Positions 36,525 through 47,460 of a DNA stretch of 64,000 nt are shown piece after piece. The notes under the pieces were generated by a model. The model saw nothing but the letters and a program-made list of their open reading frames with translations. It was not told the DNA's origin and made no database searches. Position 1 is the first letter of the stretch. Every line of letters starts with the position of its first letter. The translations under genes and the position numbers were made by a program. Source of the DNA: Ceratothoa steindachneri (Eukaryota; Arthropoda; Malacostraca; Isopoda; Cymothoidae); the NCBI GenBank assembly GCA_963969495.1, contig OZ018317.1, forward strand, positions 220,725,497 to 220,789,496. The letters run 5' to 3'.

Positions 36525-37235
36525 GGCTCATTGTTGGGGACGGATCATCGGGAGGGGATGGGTCTACAATGATCCTGAGATTTCAATAATTGGGGGGGCA
36601 CAGCCCCCCCCAGTATATAATTTAAAATCGCCATAAACTTCGTCTACATAGATTTCAGTTCAGAAAAAGTAGCTAGGAAAAATAGGCCAGAATAAGCTAG
36701 GACTTGAATCCAGCCATACTCTATACAATTACCATCATAAATTCTCTAGGTAAAGCAGGAGGCTTGGCGGTAATTCTGAAGATCCATACCCTGTGAGCTT
36801 TCCTGCTCGCATTCCCATAATATTTATTCCACCTCCCAACATGTTTTCACCCAACTGTGTGATTAACTTGTTTTATTACTTGTTCCTGAGGGCTAGCGTA
36901 GCGAGCAGCCGGTTGTAGGCGGGCTATGCACCCCCCATATAGCAACCCATAGTACGGTTCGCGGGGTATGGATCTTCAGGTTTACTGGCTTGGCTTCTAA
37001 TTTGCTAACTGCCACTGTTTGCCATTCAGTAAATATTTATATTAGCAACTTGAACGATGAGACGTATTATTTAGTTGGTGTTCCAAAATGTTTCATGTTT
37101 TTGAGTACATTTAAGGAGATGGCTCATGTGGGGGTAAACATAATGGGGGGGCACACTACAATGGTCCTGAGTTTCAATAAATTGGGACGGTCTGGGGGGC
37201 ACAGCCACCCAGTATATAATCCTAATTGTTTATAG
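36525..37235. repeat. Duplicated G-run hairpin motif flanking a small MITE-like unit
   Basis: Two related blocks occur, near 36555-36625 and 37150-37222. Each has ATGRTCCTGAG-TTTCAATAA, a hairpin formed by a G run, CACAG and a C run, and then CAGTATATAAT. Between them lies the inverted-repeat unit 36776-36979 and a phrase GCTAGCGTAGCGAGCAGCCGG at 36892. This may be a non-autonomous transposon family with hairpin ends, but no CTRR terminus of a Helitron is visible. Confidence 0.4.
36776..36979. mobile_element. MITE-like unit with 24-bp inverted ends
   Basis: Left end CTGAAGATCCATACCCTGTG and right end, on the other strand, CTGAAGATCCATACCCCGCG; matches continue imperfectly to about 24 bp. Total 204 bp with no coding capacity. 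No clear target duplication is visible, so the superfamily is unassigned. Confidence 0.5.
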
Positions 37236-37985
37236 ACTAATGTCCTAACGCTTACAGAGGTGAATGATTTAACCAAATCATTTCTGTGCCTTTAATTGTT
37301 TTGTGAATTATAATGGGGAGGGGAATTTTGATTGTTTTTTCACTTAATATCTTTTTGTTATCCTCATTTGGCATCATTTTTATTTGTCAATATATTTGTC
37401 CCCATTTTACTATTTTATTACCTTTTTTTATATATTTATATATACTAAGCTAGATCGTTTAAAGGAACTACTTTTTGTTTAGCCCTTTGGATGGAGTATA
37501 GATACCTTTTATGTGGGCCACGCAGTTTGAATATGGAATTCGTTTGTAAACATTTTTCTTTGTCTGTTTCTGAACTTTGTGCTCTATTTTCTGATCAAGA
37601 TAAATTGTTAACCTCTATGGACAATCATAATTTACTTAAGATTACAATCGATTGCAGAGGTTTGTTGCCAGGCATTAGATATTGACCCTAATTTTGAATT
37701 TAGATGTTTAAATCTAAACGTGAGTCAAGTGAGTGCCATTTTTTTAAGAAATCAGCATTGAATGACACATTTTTCTCAAACGCCTGGATCTCTGTGGAAA
37801 CTATTCTGCAAATTATTCACTGGTTTCTAGTCAACCAATTTACATTAGAAGTTCTGTCCCATGAAGTCAAGTTTACACCAAAAACTTTGAACATGACCAT
37901 GGAAAATATATAAATAATTTTAATATAAAAATTCCCCAAATAGTTTCTGAGCACTATGAGTATTGTTTTAAAGTAAAGAAAAAAT
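37236..37985. other. Short ORFs upstream of an RT, unassigned
   Basis: Open stretches at 37491-37685 and 37704-37913 lie just upstream of and in the same orientation as the non-LTR RT. They could be decayed endonuclease or ORF1, but no endonuclease motif is recognisable. Confidence 0.25.
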
Positions 37986-37989
37986 TTCA

Positions 37990-39045
37990 AAAATGGATAA
38001 TCATATAATTACAGAAAAGGAAGTGAAAAAGCAATTAGATAAATTAAAAAATAAAAAGGCACCTGGAATAGATAGCTTGAAACCTAAAATATATAAAGCA
38101 TTCTTAAAAAGTGAAATTTGTCTTTAGACCTTTACAAAATGTTTAAACATAGAATTGATAAAGGAGGAGAAGCCTCAGAGCTGGAAAGAATCAGTAACTA
38201 GAATGATACCAAAGACTAATAAACCAAGTGTAAAAGAACTTAGACAAATTTCACTGAAAAATCTCTCATATAAAATATTTATGTCAGTAATAAAAGATAA
38301 AATAGAAGATCATTTGTATAAAAACAATGAAACACTAGATAATCAAGCAGGCTTTCCCGAAAAAAGAAGGATAGAGGATAATCTGTTTATCTTGAAATAT
38401 TGTATAGATGAAGCATCAAGATTAAAAAAGTCCTTTCATATTATATCTATAGATTACAGTAAAGCTTATGATTCTATTAAAAGAGAAAAAATAATTGAAG
38501 CTATGATAGAGTATAAAATAGATCCTTATATAATAAACAATGTAGTTAACCTCTATAAAAATGATAAGACTTATATAAAATGAATGATGCTCAAATAGAA
38601 TTTGAAGTGACAAGTTGAATAAAGCTAAGATGTACAGGTTCCACAACTCTATTTAAATTAATTACATACATTATAAAAAAGATGCAGGAAGAAAGACAAT
38701 TGTTCACTAATGATAAATTTACATTTAATATACTATTTTATGCAAATGCTGGCCTAATTTTAGCTATGTCAAGAGAGGATGCAATAAAGAATATAACAAT
38801 ATTAATAAAAACCAGTAAAATATTAGGACTAGATATAAATAAAGAAAAGAGTAACATTTTAATTATTAATGAGAAAGAACCTCCAGATGAATTAGCAGGA
38901 ATCAAAGTAGTAAAGAAGAATAAATATTTAGGTTTATTAATAGACAACAAAAGGAACTGTTTCAAAAGCCAAAAGGAGGAAATGCTTAAAAAGCTCTAAA
39001 ACTAGCAAACTTAACTTATTCAGTTATAGCAAAAAGTTGTAACAA
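37990..39045 (+). pseudogene. Non-LTR reverse transcriptase, AT-rich, decayed (first part)
   Basis: RT fingers read EKEVKKQLDKLKNKKAPGID, then WKESVTRMIPKTNKPSVKEL, NLSYKIFMSVIKDKIEDHL and RRIEDNLFILKYCIDEA; the palm reads IISIDYSKAYDSIKREKIIE. After frameshifts near 38580 the catalytic box appears as FYANAGLILAM (about 38735), where the usual ADD is ANA, so the active site is destroyed. The thumb follows to SYSKKL. The clade is uncertain. A CR1 3' end is inserted at 39050 and the element resumes at 40155. Confidence 0.82.
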
Positions 39046-39050
39046 GGTAA

Positions 39051-40154
39051 CATAACATAACATAATTTCACGGATGCCAAAAGCCACAAGGGCCTATCAA
39101 AGGTCATCCGCATCCGTCAAAACCCACCCACAAAAAGCACCATCACCAGGGGAAGACAAAGTCCCCCACAATATAATATAACAGATGACAAAAGCCACAA
39201 GGGCTTATCATAGGTCATCCAAGTCAAACGGCCTCTTTTTTAAGGCACCCAAACTCCCAGGAAAACTACATCCAGAGAATTGCGTCCAGAAACAAGGGTA
39301 TCACCAATCAAGGCTTGTCAAGAACTAAATCATGCAGCTATAGATATATACAAACAATATTAATATATACAAAACTTAGGAACCATCACAACCTTCCCTT
39401 CCCATAAACTCATCCAACCTACTCTTAAATACATTTAGATTTGGACTACCTACTACCCTCTGCGGCAATTTGTTCCAGAAGTCTACCACTCTATTGGTGA
39501 AAAAATATTTTCTTAAATCCAACCTACCCCCTTGCTTTTTAATTTTCAAGTGGTGACCTCTAGTCCGATTTCCATCATCTAACTCAAAAAACTTGCTAAC
39601 ATCCAATTTATCTATCCCGGAAAAATTTTAAACAGCTCAATCATATCCGCTCTCACACACCTCCTTTCGAACGAGAACATATTTAATACCCTCAGTCTAT
39701 CTATATATTCAAGGTGCCTCAGGGAAGGAATAATCTTTGTTGCCCTCCGTTGCACTGACTCGAGAAGGTTAATATCGTGTCTAAAATGTGGGGACCATGC
39801 CTGTATACAGTACTCTAGATGTGACCTAACATAAGAGTTATAGAGTTTAAGAATAACCTCCTTACTTTTGTAACTGACATTTCTCTCAATAAAACCCAGC
39901 ACTCTATTTGCCCTATTTCTTGCTTCAATACACTGCTTAGAAAACCTTAATGACTTATCTATTACTACTCCTAGATCTTTCTCATCCTCTACTGAGCTCA
40001 GCCAATGCCCATCCATTTCATAATTAAATTCTCTATTATCTTTTCCCATGTTAATAACTTTGCACTTATCAAGGTTGAAAGTCATTTGCCACTTATGTGC
40101 CCAGGATAACAATTTATTTAAATCCCCCTGCACTTTAAAATTATCATCAATAAT
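39051..40154 (-). mobile_element. CR1 3' end inserted in an older non-LTR element
   Basis: Same family as 52469-57943. It is flanked by GGTAA on both sides (39046-39050 and 40155-40159), consistent with a short target duplication. Dropping the insertion and one copy of the repeat joins the host reading as NKVMIGKTFW. It carries RT thumb, C-terminus and the 3' UTR with two hairpin modules and TTATG repeats, and is 5' truncated within the RT at IDDNFKV. Confidence 0.9.
39376..40154 (-). pseudogene. CR1 ORF2 C-terminal part
   Basis: Frame 40154-39612 reads IDDNFKVQGDLNKLLSWAHK, FNLDKCKVINMGK, EKDLGVVIDKSLRFSKQC and LYNSYVRSHLEYCIQAWSPH, ending FKIFPG. A one-base change near 39612 shifts the frame to 39606-39376 (DVSKFFELDDGNRTRGHHLK ... 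FKSRLDEFMGREGCDGS). It keeps two segments, KCKVINMGKDN and EKDLG, that are missing in the copy at 56822-57010. Confidence 0.92.
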
Positions 40155-40900
40155 GGTAATGATTGGCAAAACTTTTTGGAAAAATATAGCATTATCAGCA
40201 GTACTGTATGGTACAAATATTATAGATCTCACAGAAATAGATATAAATAAGATACAAAGGTTGGAAAATGCAGTATATAGAAAAATATTATGAGCAGCTA
40301 GTTACACCCCGTATTAAGATCAGAGATAGGAGCTTCCATGATGAAAGAAAAAATAATGAGTGGCAAAATGAATTATGTTAGGAGTATCTATGAAAGAAAT
40401 AATGATTTACTAAAAGAGGTCTATTTAGATTATAAAGGCAAGTAAAAAATAAGTGGTCAAAATTTATGAATATTTTTTGAAAGAATTAAAGATAGATCAT
40501 AATTCATTAATCAAAATGAATAAAAAAATATATATAAATAGAAAGTCTAAGAAAGATATAAAAGAAGAAAAATTATATAATATACCATCCTCAATATTAC
40601 TATTTGAAGCAAGAACAAATACTTTGATATTAATGGACTGAAACAGATTTAATAATCAGGGACCTAATTGTCCTTTATGCAACCATGAACTGGAGGATCT
40701 TTGCCACTTTATTATATATTGGCCAGAGTTTGATTATATAAGAAGAATTATAATAATAATAAAAAATGAAGAAAATGATAATCGTAATAAAATAGTGGCT
40801 CGATTACTATTTGATCAGTTAGACCAAGAAGGCAAAAACAATGAATTACATAAACTATGGAAAGTGAGAGAAAGAAATGATTCCCATCAAGAATAGCTTA
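40155..40900 (+). pseudogene. Non-LTR element, resumed part after the CR1 insertion
   Basis: Continues from 39045: TFWKNIALSAVLYGTNIIDL and IQRLENAVYRKIL belong to the post-RT thumb region. Further pieces in several frames follow (EKIMSGKMNYVRSIYERN). Near 40670-40740 the phrase CPLCNHELEDLCHFII (different frames) suggests a terminal Cys-His motif. Heavily decayed. Confidence 0.7.
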
Positions 40901-41439
40901 AATATTCAGGTATAATTTAAGTTTGAAAGAGAATGTAACATTGTTGGGAAGTCTCACAGTTATAAGACAAAGACCTCTAATTGGGAGACACATAGTGGGT
41001 GGACACACACTAAAACACTACAGTTTTTACACTCCCAACTAGATTTTACTTCTTTTCATGATTGATAAGCTGAAGGGAATAATCTCAGCAGCTTATTTAA
41101 AACATGTATAGTAGAAATATATCGCATGAAAAAAAATGAGATCTTTGTAGATCAATATTATTTCAATGTATAATACAATATTCTAGTAAATTGTATCAAG
41201 TTGTGACAAGGGCTGTAGCCCATTCTTTATTAATTTTATGGGCTATGCATGCTCATAAAAGATAACTCATTGAAAAGAGGATTCTCAAATGTATCTGATC
41301 CACATATGGATTGTATGGTAGTAGAAGCTGTTACGCTGTACACCATAAACACCATCAGCAGGGCGATGCTGGAACAACTGCCTGTTATATTGCCAGCTTG
41401 GTCTATTCAAGGGGCTTGCATGTCCCCTCTGCATCTACA
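40901..41439. other. Spacer, nothing recognised
   Basis: AT-rich. The plus-strand ORF starting at 41249 is mostly antisense to the RT remnant at 41440-41640 and is not considered a gene. Confidence 0.4.
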
Positions 41440-41640
41440 ATATTTCAGTGTTGGTAAATTCAGGTATTTCATTTGCTCCGGGTATTCAAGCTATTTGAGT
41501 CTATCCACATACCTGGTTGCTCTTTTCTGTACTTCCTCGATCTTATCCTCCAAGCTCTTGTATCTAGGGGACCACACAGCTTGTGTATATTCAACATTAT
41601 TCCTGACAAATGTTGAATACAGGGCCTTAACCCATTAGTC
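41440..41640 (-). pseudogene. Non-LTR RT thumb fragment
   Basis: Minus strand reads ALYSTFVRNNVEYTQAVWSP then LEDKIEEVQKRATRYVDRLK and LEYPEQMKYLNLPTL. This matches the CR1-group region (usual form LYxxxVRPxxEYAxxVWSP ... EKVQRRATK). A fragment of about 65 residues with one stop. Confidence 0.75.
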
Positions 41641-41735
41641 ACCTAAGGACCTTTATACAAGATAGATTCAGTGCTACGTAGTTGCCTGAGGGCCTTTATA
41701 CAAGATAGATTCAGTGCTACATCGCTTGAGGGCCT
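41641..41735. repeat. Short tandem repeat, unit about 49 bp
   Basis: CCTTTATACAAGATAGATTCAGTGCTAC occurs twice, preceded each time by AAGGA or GAGGG, and a third partial start GAGGGCCTTTTGTG follows. Confidence 0.85.
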
Positions 41736-41789
41736 TTTGTGACCATGAGCATCACTGTCAAAGGCATCTTCAGCAGACCTTGCCCTATT

Positions 41790-41850
41790 TCCAGGGGGTT
41801 CCCCAGGGATCTGTATTCAGGCCTGTCCTTTTCATCCTATGCTGTTAACC
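41790..41850 (+). pseudogene. Isolated RT motif fragment, opposite orientation
   Basis: Plus strand reads FQGVPQGSVFRPVLFILC, the conserved RT motif GVPQGSVLGPxLF. It faces opposite to the non-LTR remnants on both sides, implying either a local inversion or a separate insertion. Confidence 0.6.
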
Positions 41851-42419
41851 ATGAAAGAGCCAACTGAAGGTCTGGCAATCTGATGTATGAATAGAACAAC
41901 TTAGGTTTGGTGTTTTGATGAGTGATCAGGTGGAGTTCATAGTTATGCTGAGCTTGTATTGCTGCTTGTGTAAGTGCTTGGTTGGCAGCATGGAACAGGT
42001 TAAGTTTCTGTAGGGTTATAGGAGCCCTGCGTCCATATCTTATCTCCATCTGTGGATGATATAGGCTGACCAGCAGCAGCACTTGTTGTAGTGAAGGTGA
42101 GCAGGGACTCTGTTGAACCATGGGGGTTTACCTCGATGTTGTCCTTTCATAGGAATGTAGGATTGGGATAGATCGTTAATAATGGTGGTGAGATGGTTGG
42201 CCATTCCATTACATTTAAGTTAGATTTAACTCAAAGTCCCAGTCAATATTAAGGAGATGATTATTAATGCCATGATAATTTCCGCAGGTCCAGTATCAGG
42301 CACTGGTTGGTGCCATATTATTATAACCTTTTTGCCCAGGCAGAAATCTAAAATGAAGGATATAAGGGTGTTGTTTTCCTCAGGTGTGTATGATGGTCTG
42401 TAAATCATAAGCAGATATA

Positions 42420-43331
42420 CGAGGAGCGGTCAATAAGTTTTGCAATTCGGATATAAGGAAACAAAATATGAGGAAAATAGTTTTATTATTTTTCAATATA
42501 ACTACCCTTGACTTCAATGCACTTGCGCCACTTGTCCCTGAGGCTTCGAATTCCTGACAACCAGAAATCTCTCGACTGCTGTTCAATCCACTCCTGGATG
42601 GCGAGCTGGACATCTTCATCGTCCCCAAACCGGCGTCCATGCAGTGCAGCCTTGCGCTGGCGGAATAAAAAGTAGTCGCTAAGGGCCAGAACTGGACTGT
42701 AGGGGCATGGTTGAGCTCCTCGAATCCACACTCGCGCAGGGCAGCTTGTGCAACTCCGGCCTTGTGGACTTTGACGACGTTGAAGTCGATCATGGGGCGT
42801 GAGGTTTCTAGGGACCCAACGGGCAGAGACCTTGGTCATGGCCAAATTGTTGTGGATGATGTTGATAACATTTCCATGTCATATTCCAAGTTCTCGCTCG
42901 ATTTCTTTGACCTTCACCCGTTGATTTTCGAGGATCATCTTCTCCACACAGGCCACATTGTCCTTGTTGGTCATGTCTGATGGGCGTCATCTTCAAGGGA
43001 CTCACGACAGTGGCGGAACTCCCTATTCCAGTGAGCAATGGTTACATAGGAAGGGGCGATGTCGGTGTACATTGCAACCATGCATTCATGGATCTCTTTT
43101 GCATTTTTGCCTTCCTTGGTCAAAAATTTGATGACTGCGCGGTGCTCAACCATTTTTTTAAAATTTGTGACTGACGCTCTGCGATCAGCTACTGCTTCTT
43201 AAATAGACGAGGCAGGAGCGTGCGGCTGCAGGTCCTGACTTGTCATAACTTGTCCTAACACCCCCACAAACAGCCATCCCCCTTCCTCTGTTTTGCCCTA
43301 CCGATTCGCAAAACTTATTCACCGCCCCTCG
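42420..43331 (-). mobile_element. Mariner-family DNA transposon, internally deleted (copy 2)
   Basis: 912 bp. Ends show CGGTCAATAAGTTTTGCAAT on the left and, reversed, the CGAATCGG...CCGCCCCTCG end on the right. TA flanks both ends (42418-42419 and 43332-43333). The internal deletion joins LTPHD to the AQAALRECG region at the same place as in copy 1, so both descend from one deleted master. It sits inside a minus-strand non-LTR endonuclease. Confidence 0.93.
42486..43153 (-). pseudogene. Mariner transposase, core-deleted (copy 2)
   Basis: Minus strand. MVEHRAVIKFLTKEGKNAKE through NREFRHCRESLEDD (43153-42980), then a small deletion and frameshift where copy 1 has the PRPGRP linker. ARWVPRNLTPHD is followed by the deletion, AQAALRECGFEELNH in one frame, then PYSPVLALSDYFLF, where Val replaces the third catalytic Asp of PYSPDLAPSDY. 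Ends [17 protein letters not shown]. No catalytic residue survives. Confidence 0.92.
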
Positions 43332-43658
43332 TATGTTGTATGTAGCTAGGTGCATGGGTAAGTTATTGGGTGGGTGGTGATTGGGATTGTGTATTTGGGC
43401 ATTGATGGATTCAAGATGGTAGAGACAGACCCCATGATTGGGCCTAGTAGCCTCATAGTCATTATGTAAAATATTGTAACCTGGGATATTAAAATATTGT
43501 TGGTAGCAATTGTTTGTAAACTTGAGTCTTAAGAAATAGCGGGTGGGATAAAAGCCTCCTACACTTCCTATATTATGTTTATTTTGTTGGTGGGGACTAT
43601 GCCAACCCTTTACACAGTTAAGCAAAACATATTGGGAAAAGGACAAAAAGAATTCCAA

Positions 43659-44069
43659 AGATGGCTGGAGAGAAGCTATTCTTAAGTATTACCTAAGAAT
43701 GGTGCACATCTTTTGGACTACTAAAGCCTGTAATACTTTTTAATATCATTGTAATAGTGTCTCATAGAGGGGCTATCACTCTTTAGAAAGTCACAAAAAG
43801 AATATTTCAAGCCGATTCTGCAACTCTAGAATTCTTCCATGCTGCTATCTTGAGATGCCATGAAACGGCCTAATTTATGCTTGCTTGTTTTGTTGAGGAT
43901 AAATCAAAGTTTATTAACTTCCTTTTTGAACATAAATTATACAAAATATGCTTAAATACTGTACTACCCCGGAGCTTCTATATCATTTGCCAGAAAAGAA
44001 CAAGTAACTAATATTAACCCATTGCCTGCATCAGGCCCAAAATCAAAGTCGACAATTTTTCAAATTGTC
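43659..44069. other. Spacer, nothing recognised
   Basis: AT-rich. No motif recognised before the hAT target duplication. Confidence 0.4.
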
Positions 44070-44077
44070 CTATATAG

Positions 44078-46434
44078 CAGTGGTTCTCAACCGGTGGTCC
44101 ATGGGACTTCCACTATATTTAGTAAAAATTATATTTATTTGATAATATTTTCATTCCTTGATTGTCAGCTGCACTCTTCATGTGTTTTATAGTTTATGCT
44201 GTTTATGACACATGGTGCTTTATTTGCGTGTATTATTACAATTTACGTTTTATCATTATTTTTGCCAAACTCAACTTATAACTGATATATTTCGTTGCTC
44301 TGCCCACAGATCTAAAGAAATAACAATGGTGGGAAGGATTGTTAAGCGCAAGTATTCAGAGGACTACATTGAATTTGGCTTCACTTGTCAAGAAAAAGAT
44401 AACATGGAGTTACCACAGTGTGTTATTTGTTACAAAGTCTTGGGGAATGAGTCAATGAAGCCAGCTAAACTTAAGCTCCATCTCGAATAGTGTCATCCCA
44501 ATTTGTTGCAAAAGAATAAAAATTATTTCAAACAGAAATTATCATCTCTCAAGCGGCAGCGCTTTGACGCATCAGGTAAATTCCATGAAAAGACAACCAA
44601 TGCAGTGCGTGCTTCCTGCATTGTTGCATACAAAGTCACACAGGCCAAGAAGCCTCATACAATTATTGAGCAGCTTGTGCTACCCTGTGTAAAAGAAATG
44701 GTGAGGCTTGTTGTTGGCGAGGACGCAGCACAGAAGCTAAATGATATATCTGTATCTAATGACACTTTATCAAGATGGATAAATGAAATCTCACAAAACA
44801 TCAGTGAACAAGTTGTGGATGAAATAAAGAAATCTCCACTGTTTGCAATACAGTTGGATGAATCAACTGATGTCTCGCTCTGCTTTCAGCTAATGGTGTT
44901 TGCGTGATATATGGTTGAGGAAGACTTCAAAGAAGAAATTTTTTTTTGTAAGTCTCTTGACACCGCCATCGGGCTCAGGATGTCTTAGAAATTGTCAACA
45001 GTTTCTTTGAAGCAAACGGTCTAGATTGGGGAAATTTAGTGGGTGTTATCACTGATGGTGCACCTGCGATGCTAGGCTCAAGATCAGGCTTCCAAGCATT
45101 GGTGAATCAGCTTGCTCCATTGGTAACTGGCATTCACTGCTTCATTCACAGACAGGCATTGGTATCAAAAACATTACCTGATCACCTGAACATCGTTTTC
45201 AAAGGACTGGTGAAGGTGGTTAATTATATTAAATCATCAGCAGTGAACACCAGGCTGTTCATAAAATTGTGTCAGGACATGGGTTCCGACTTTGAGGTAT
45301 TGCTGTTCTACACTTCTGTACGGTGGTTGTCAGCAGGGAACGTGTTCAACAGAATATTTGAACTGAGAGAAGAGTTGACTTTATTTCTCCAGTCTCAAGG
45401 GAAACAGGATTTAAGAATTATGCTAACACAGTCAGAATTAGAACTTGCATACCTCACTGATATTTTTGGAATCTTGAACAAACTGAATCTTCAACTGCAA
45501 GGGCTAAAGGTGCAAATCTGTTCACTCACCAAGGCATCATCAAGGCTTTTCTTGAGAAATTAGAACTCTGGATCACACGAGTCGAAGGTAACAATTTGGT
45601 TCAGTTTCCATGTTTGGATGCCATGCTCAGAGAAAAGAAAGTCATTCAGATGCAAATTCTCGAGCATTTACGAAAGATGCGGGATGAATTTCAGCGATAC
45701 TTTCTGGAGGTGAACATGACAACGGATGAGTTATCCTTCATCAGGAATCCATTCACAGCAAATGTTCATAGCATTCCAGAGGATCTGCAGGAGGAATTCT
45801 TGGAGCTGAAGAATGATTTAGCGTCTCAAGATGTGTACCAGCAGTCTACCATGGAAAAATTTTGGGCCACTATGATTGGTAGTTACCCAAATTTGTCATC
45901 ACATGCAGTCAAATGTCTTTTACCATTTGCATCAACCTACATGTGCGAGAGTGGATTTTCATATTTGTTGCACATTAAGTTGAGACAGGAATCGGCTTGC
46001 AGTAGAAAGTGATATTCATTGTCCGCTATCAAGCACCACTTCTAACATTGTAAAGCTTGTCAGTGAGAAGAGAATCCAAAAGTCTGGTTGCAAGGAAAAA
46101 TGAGTTAATCGAATTGGAAATAAAATTTTTTCGTTGTTTATTCTTACAATCTTACATTATTTCATTTTTTTTAACATACATTTCATGGCAAAATGATACA
46201 TAAACATTCATGTAATTTCAAGATATTATTTTTGAAAGAAGTATATTTCAGATTAAAATGTTATCTGCTAATTATTTTATATAATTTTTCGAAATTCTGT
46301 TTTGAAGAAATATATTTGAAGCCAAAATGCTTGTTGTGTATGCTTACTTTATACTTACTCAAATATGGAATGGTCCACAATATTCTTTTAATTGAGCTGG
46401 TGGTTCATGGCCTGAAACGAGTTGAGAACCACTG
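44078..46434 (+). mobile_element. hAT-superfamily transposon with perfect 8-bp target duplication
   Basis: Starts CAGTGGTTCTCAACCGGTGG and ends with GTTGAGAACCACTG, giving terminal inverted repeats of about 14 bp. CTATATAG flanks both ends exactly (44070-44077 and 46435-46442), the 8-bp duplication diagnostic of hAT. Length 2357 bp, carrying a nearly complete but mutated transposase. Confidence 0.97.
44325..46012 (+). pseudogene. hAT transposase of the ZBED5/SCAND3-like group
   Basis: ATG at 44325 (MVGRIVKRKYSEDYIEFGF). A BED-type finger (CVICYKVLGNESMKPAKLKL, then HLE and CHP) is interrupted by TAG at 44488. Then PCVKEMVRLVVGEDAAQKL, the first acidic block FAIQLDESTDVS, a TGA near 44906 and a frameshift near 44955, the second block GVITDGAPAMLGSRSGFQAL, HCFIHRQAL, FYTSVRWLSAGNVFNRIFEL, LAYLTDIFGILNKLNLQLQG, another frameshift near 45560, and the C-terminal hATC region SYPNLSSHAVKCLLPFASTY with CESGF. 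All domains are present, but at least four lesions inactivate it. Confidence 0.95.
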
Positions 46435-46484
46435 CTATATAGTCATTCCCGCAAAATGGACTAAAAAATATAGAGAGAAACACC

Positions 46485-46620
46485 ACAATTTCACCATTCA
46501 CTTTCATGACTATATTTAGTTTCTGCCACAATTTCACTATAAGCTTCATAACTATATTTAGTTTCTGTTGCAATTTCACCATAAGCTTCATAACTATATT
46601 TAGTTTCTGCCGCAACTTCA
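46485..46620. repeat. 42-bp tandem repeat, about three units
   Basis: CTATATTTAGTTTCTG recurs at 46510, 46552 and 46594, with CAATTTCACYATAAGCTTCATAA between copies. Confidence 0.93.
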
Positions 46621-46628
46621 TATGTATA

Positions 46629-47399
46629 CAGTGGAACCTTGGTTTTCAAATTTAATTTGTTCCTGAAGGCCATTCATGAACTGAAAAGTTTGAAAACTGA
46701 AACAATTTTCCCCATAGGAATCAATGTAAAATGGATTAATCCATTCCTGGACCCCAGATGATTGCTTATTCAAACTTTTACAACAGTATTTTGTGGACAA
46801 GTTAATACACAAAACCAATTATTGTCTCTGAAATACTGTTGCCTGCCAACTGCTTTTCCTTGATCCAAATCAGTAGCAACTTTTCCACTTCTTCTAATGT
46901 CTGAGATCTTTGCTTGGTGATCAGTCACTCCTTTGGCAACCTTAGCTTTTTTTATTGCTTCCTTGTTCTTAAGGATGGTACAAATTCATGACTTTGCTAA
47001 GCCAGATCTGAAACACGAACACCATTCTCATGCTTTCATATAATCTCTTTCTTCACTTCTATTGTTGTTCTTGCTATTTTCCTTTCCACCTTTCCACTTT
47101 CACTAGCTTTCTTAGGTCCCATGGTGGGTTATGGGATAAAAAATAGAAGAAATAATGCACAACACAAGAAATACTGGTAAAATCAGACAACAGTTCTTAG
47201 CGTGTATACTCTGAGCGCGAGCTGAGGCAAGACTGACGTGACACGCTCAGTCACTCAATAGTCATGTGCTACCTGCATGGTATTGTTGGCTTGTTTAGCA
47301 ACTGAGTTATGGTACGACAACTGGGGCAATTTTTAGTTCAAAATTTTGTTCGCCAACTGATTTGTTTGAAAAGGGAGTCGTTTGACAACCAAGGTGCCA

Positions 47400-47402
<3 letters not shown>
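46629..47402 (-). mobile_element. Tigger/pogo transposon, short non-autonomous copy
   Basis: Ends CAGTGGAACCTTGGTTTTC on the left and, on the other strand, CAGTGGCACCTTGGTTGTC on the right, with TA on both sides. Length 774 bp; it retains only the N-terminal part of a transposase. Confidence 0.93.
46830..47122 (-). pseudogene. Tigger transposase N-terminus
   Basis: Minus strand from 47122: MGPKKASESGKVERK, TTIEVKKEII, KHENGVRVSDLA, then after disruptions TLEEVEKLLLIWIKEKQLAG. This is the CENP-B-type helix-turn-helix region of Tigger transposases. The DDE domain is absent. Stops and a frameshift are present. Confidence 0.88.

Positions 47403-47458
<56 letters not shown>
47403..47458. repeat. 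(AT)n microsatellite
   Basis: About 56 bp of AT repeats starting at the right TA target of the Tigger element. Confidence 0.97.

Positions 47459-47460
<2 letters not shown>

Larger units (their letters stand above)
41837..43658 (-). pseudogene. Non-LTR endonuclease and EN-RT linker, split by mariner copy 2
   Basis: Minus strand. 43658-43334 carries an APE-type endonuclease segment in a 157-residue frame (YFNIPGYNILHNDYEATRPN, then GVCLYHLE). After the mariner it resumes at 42408-42226 with IYRPSYTPEENNTLISFILD then FCLGKKVIIIW, matching the CR1-group YRPP...GDFN region with GDFN lost. The linker follows at 42121-41837 (AQHNYELHLITHQNTKPKLF then YSYIR). RT is missing beyond that except the thumb at 41440. 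Confidence 0.75.

Noticed and set aside
36525..36640. Helitron 3' end
   Set aside because: A hairpin is present, but no CTRR terminus followed by T and no TC start was found; kept only as an unassigned repeat.
41249..41638. Plus-strand 129-residue ORF
   Set aside because: It is largely antisense to a minus-strand RT thumb fragment with recognisable motifs.
46485..46620. CRISPR-like array
   Set aside because: The 42-bp units are contiguous tandem repeats without distinct spacers, in a eukaryotic transposon-rich context.
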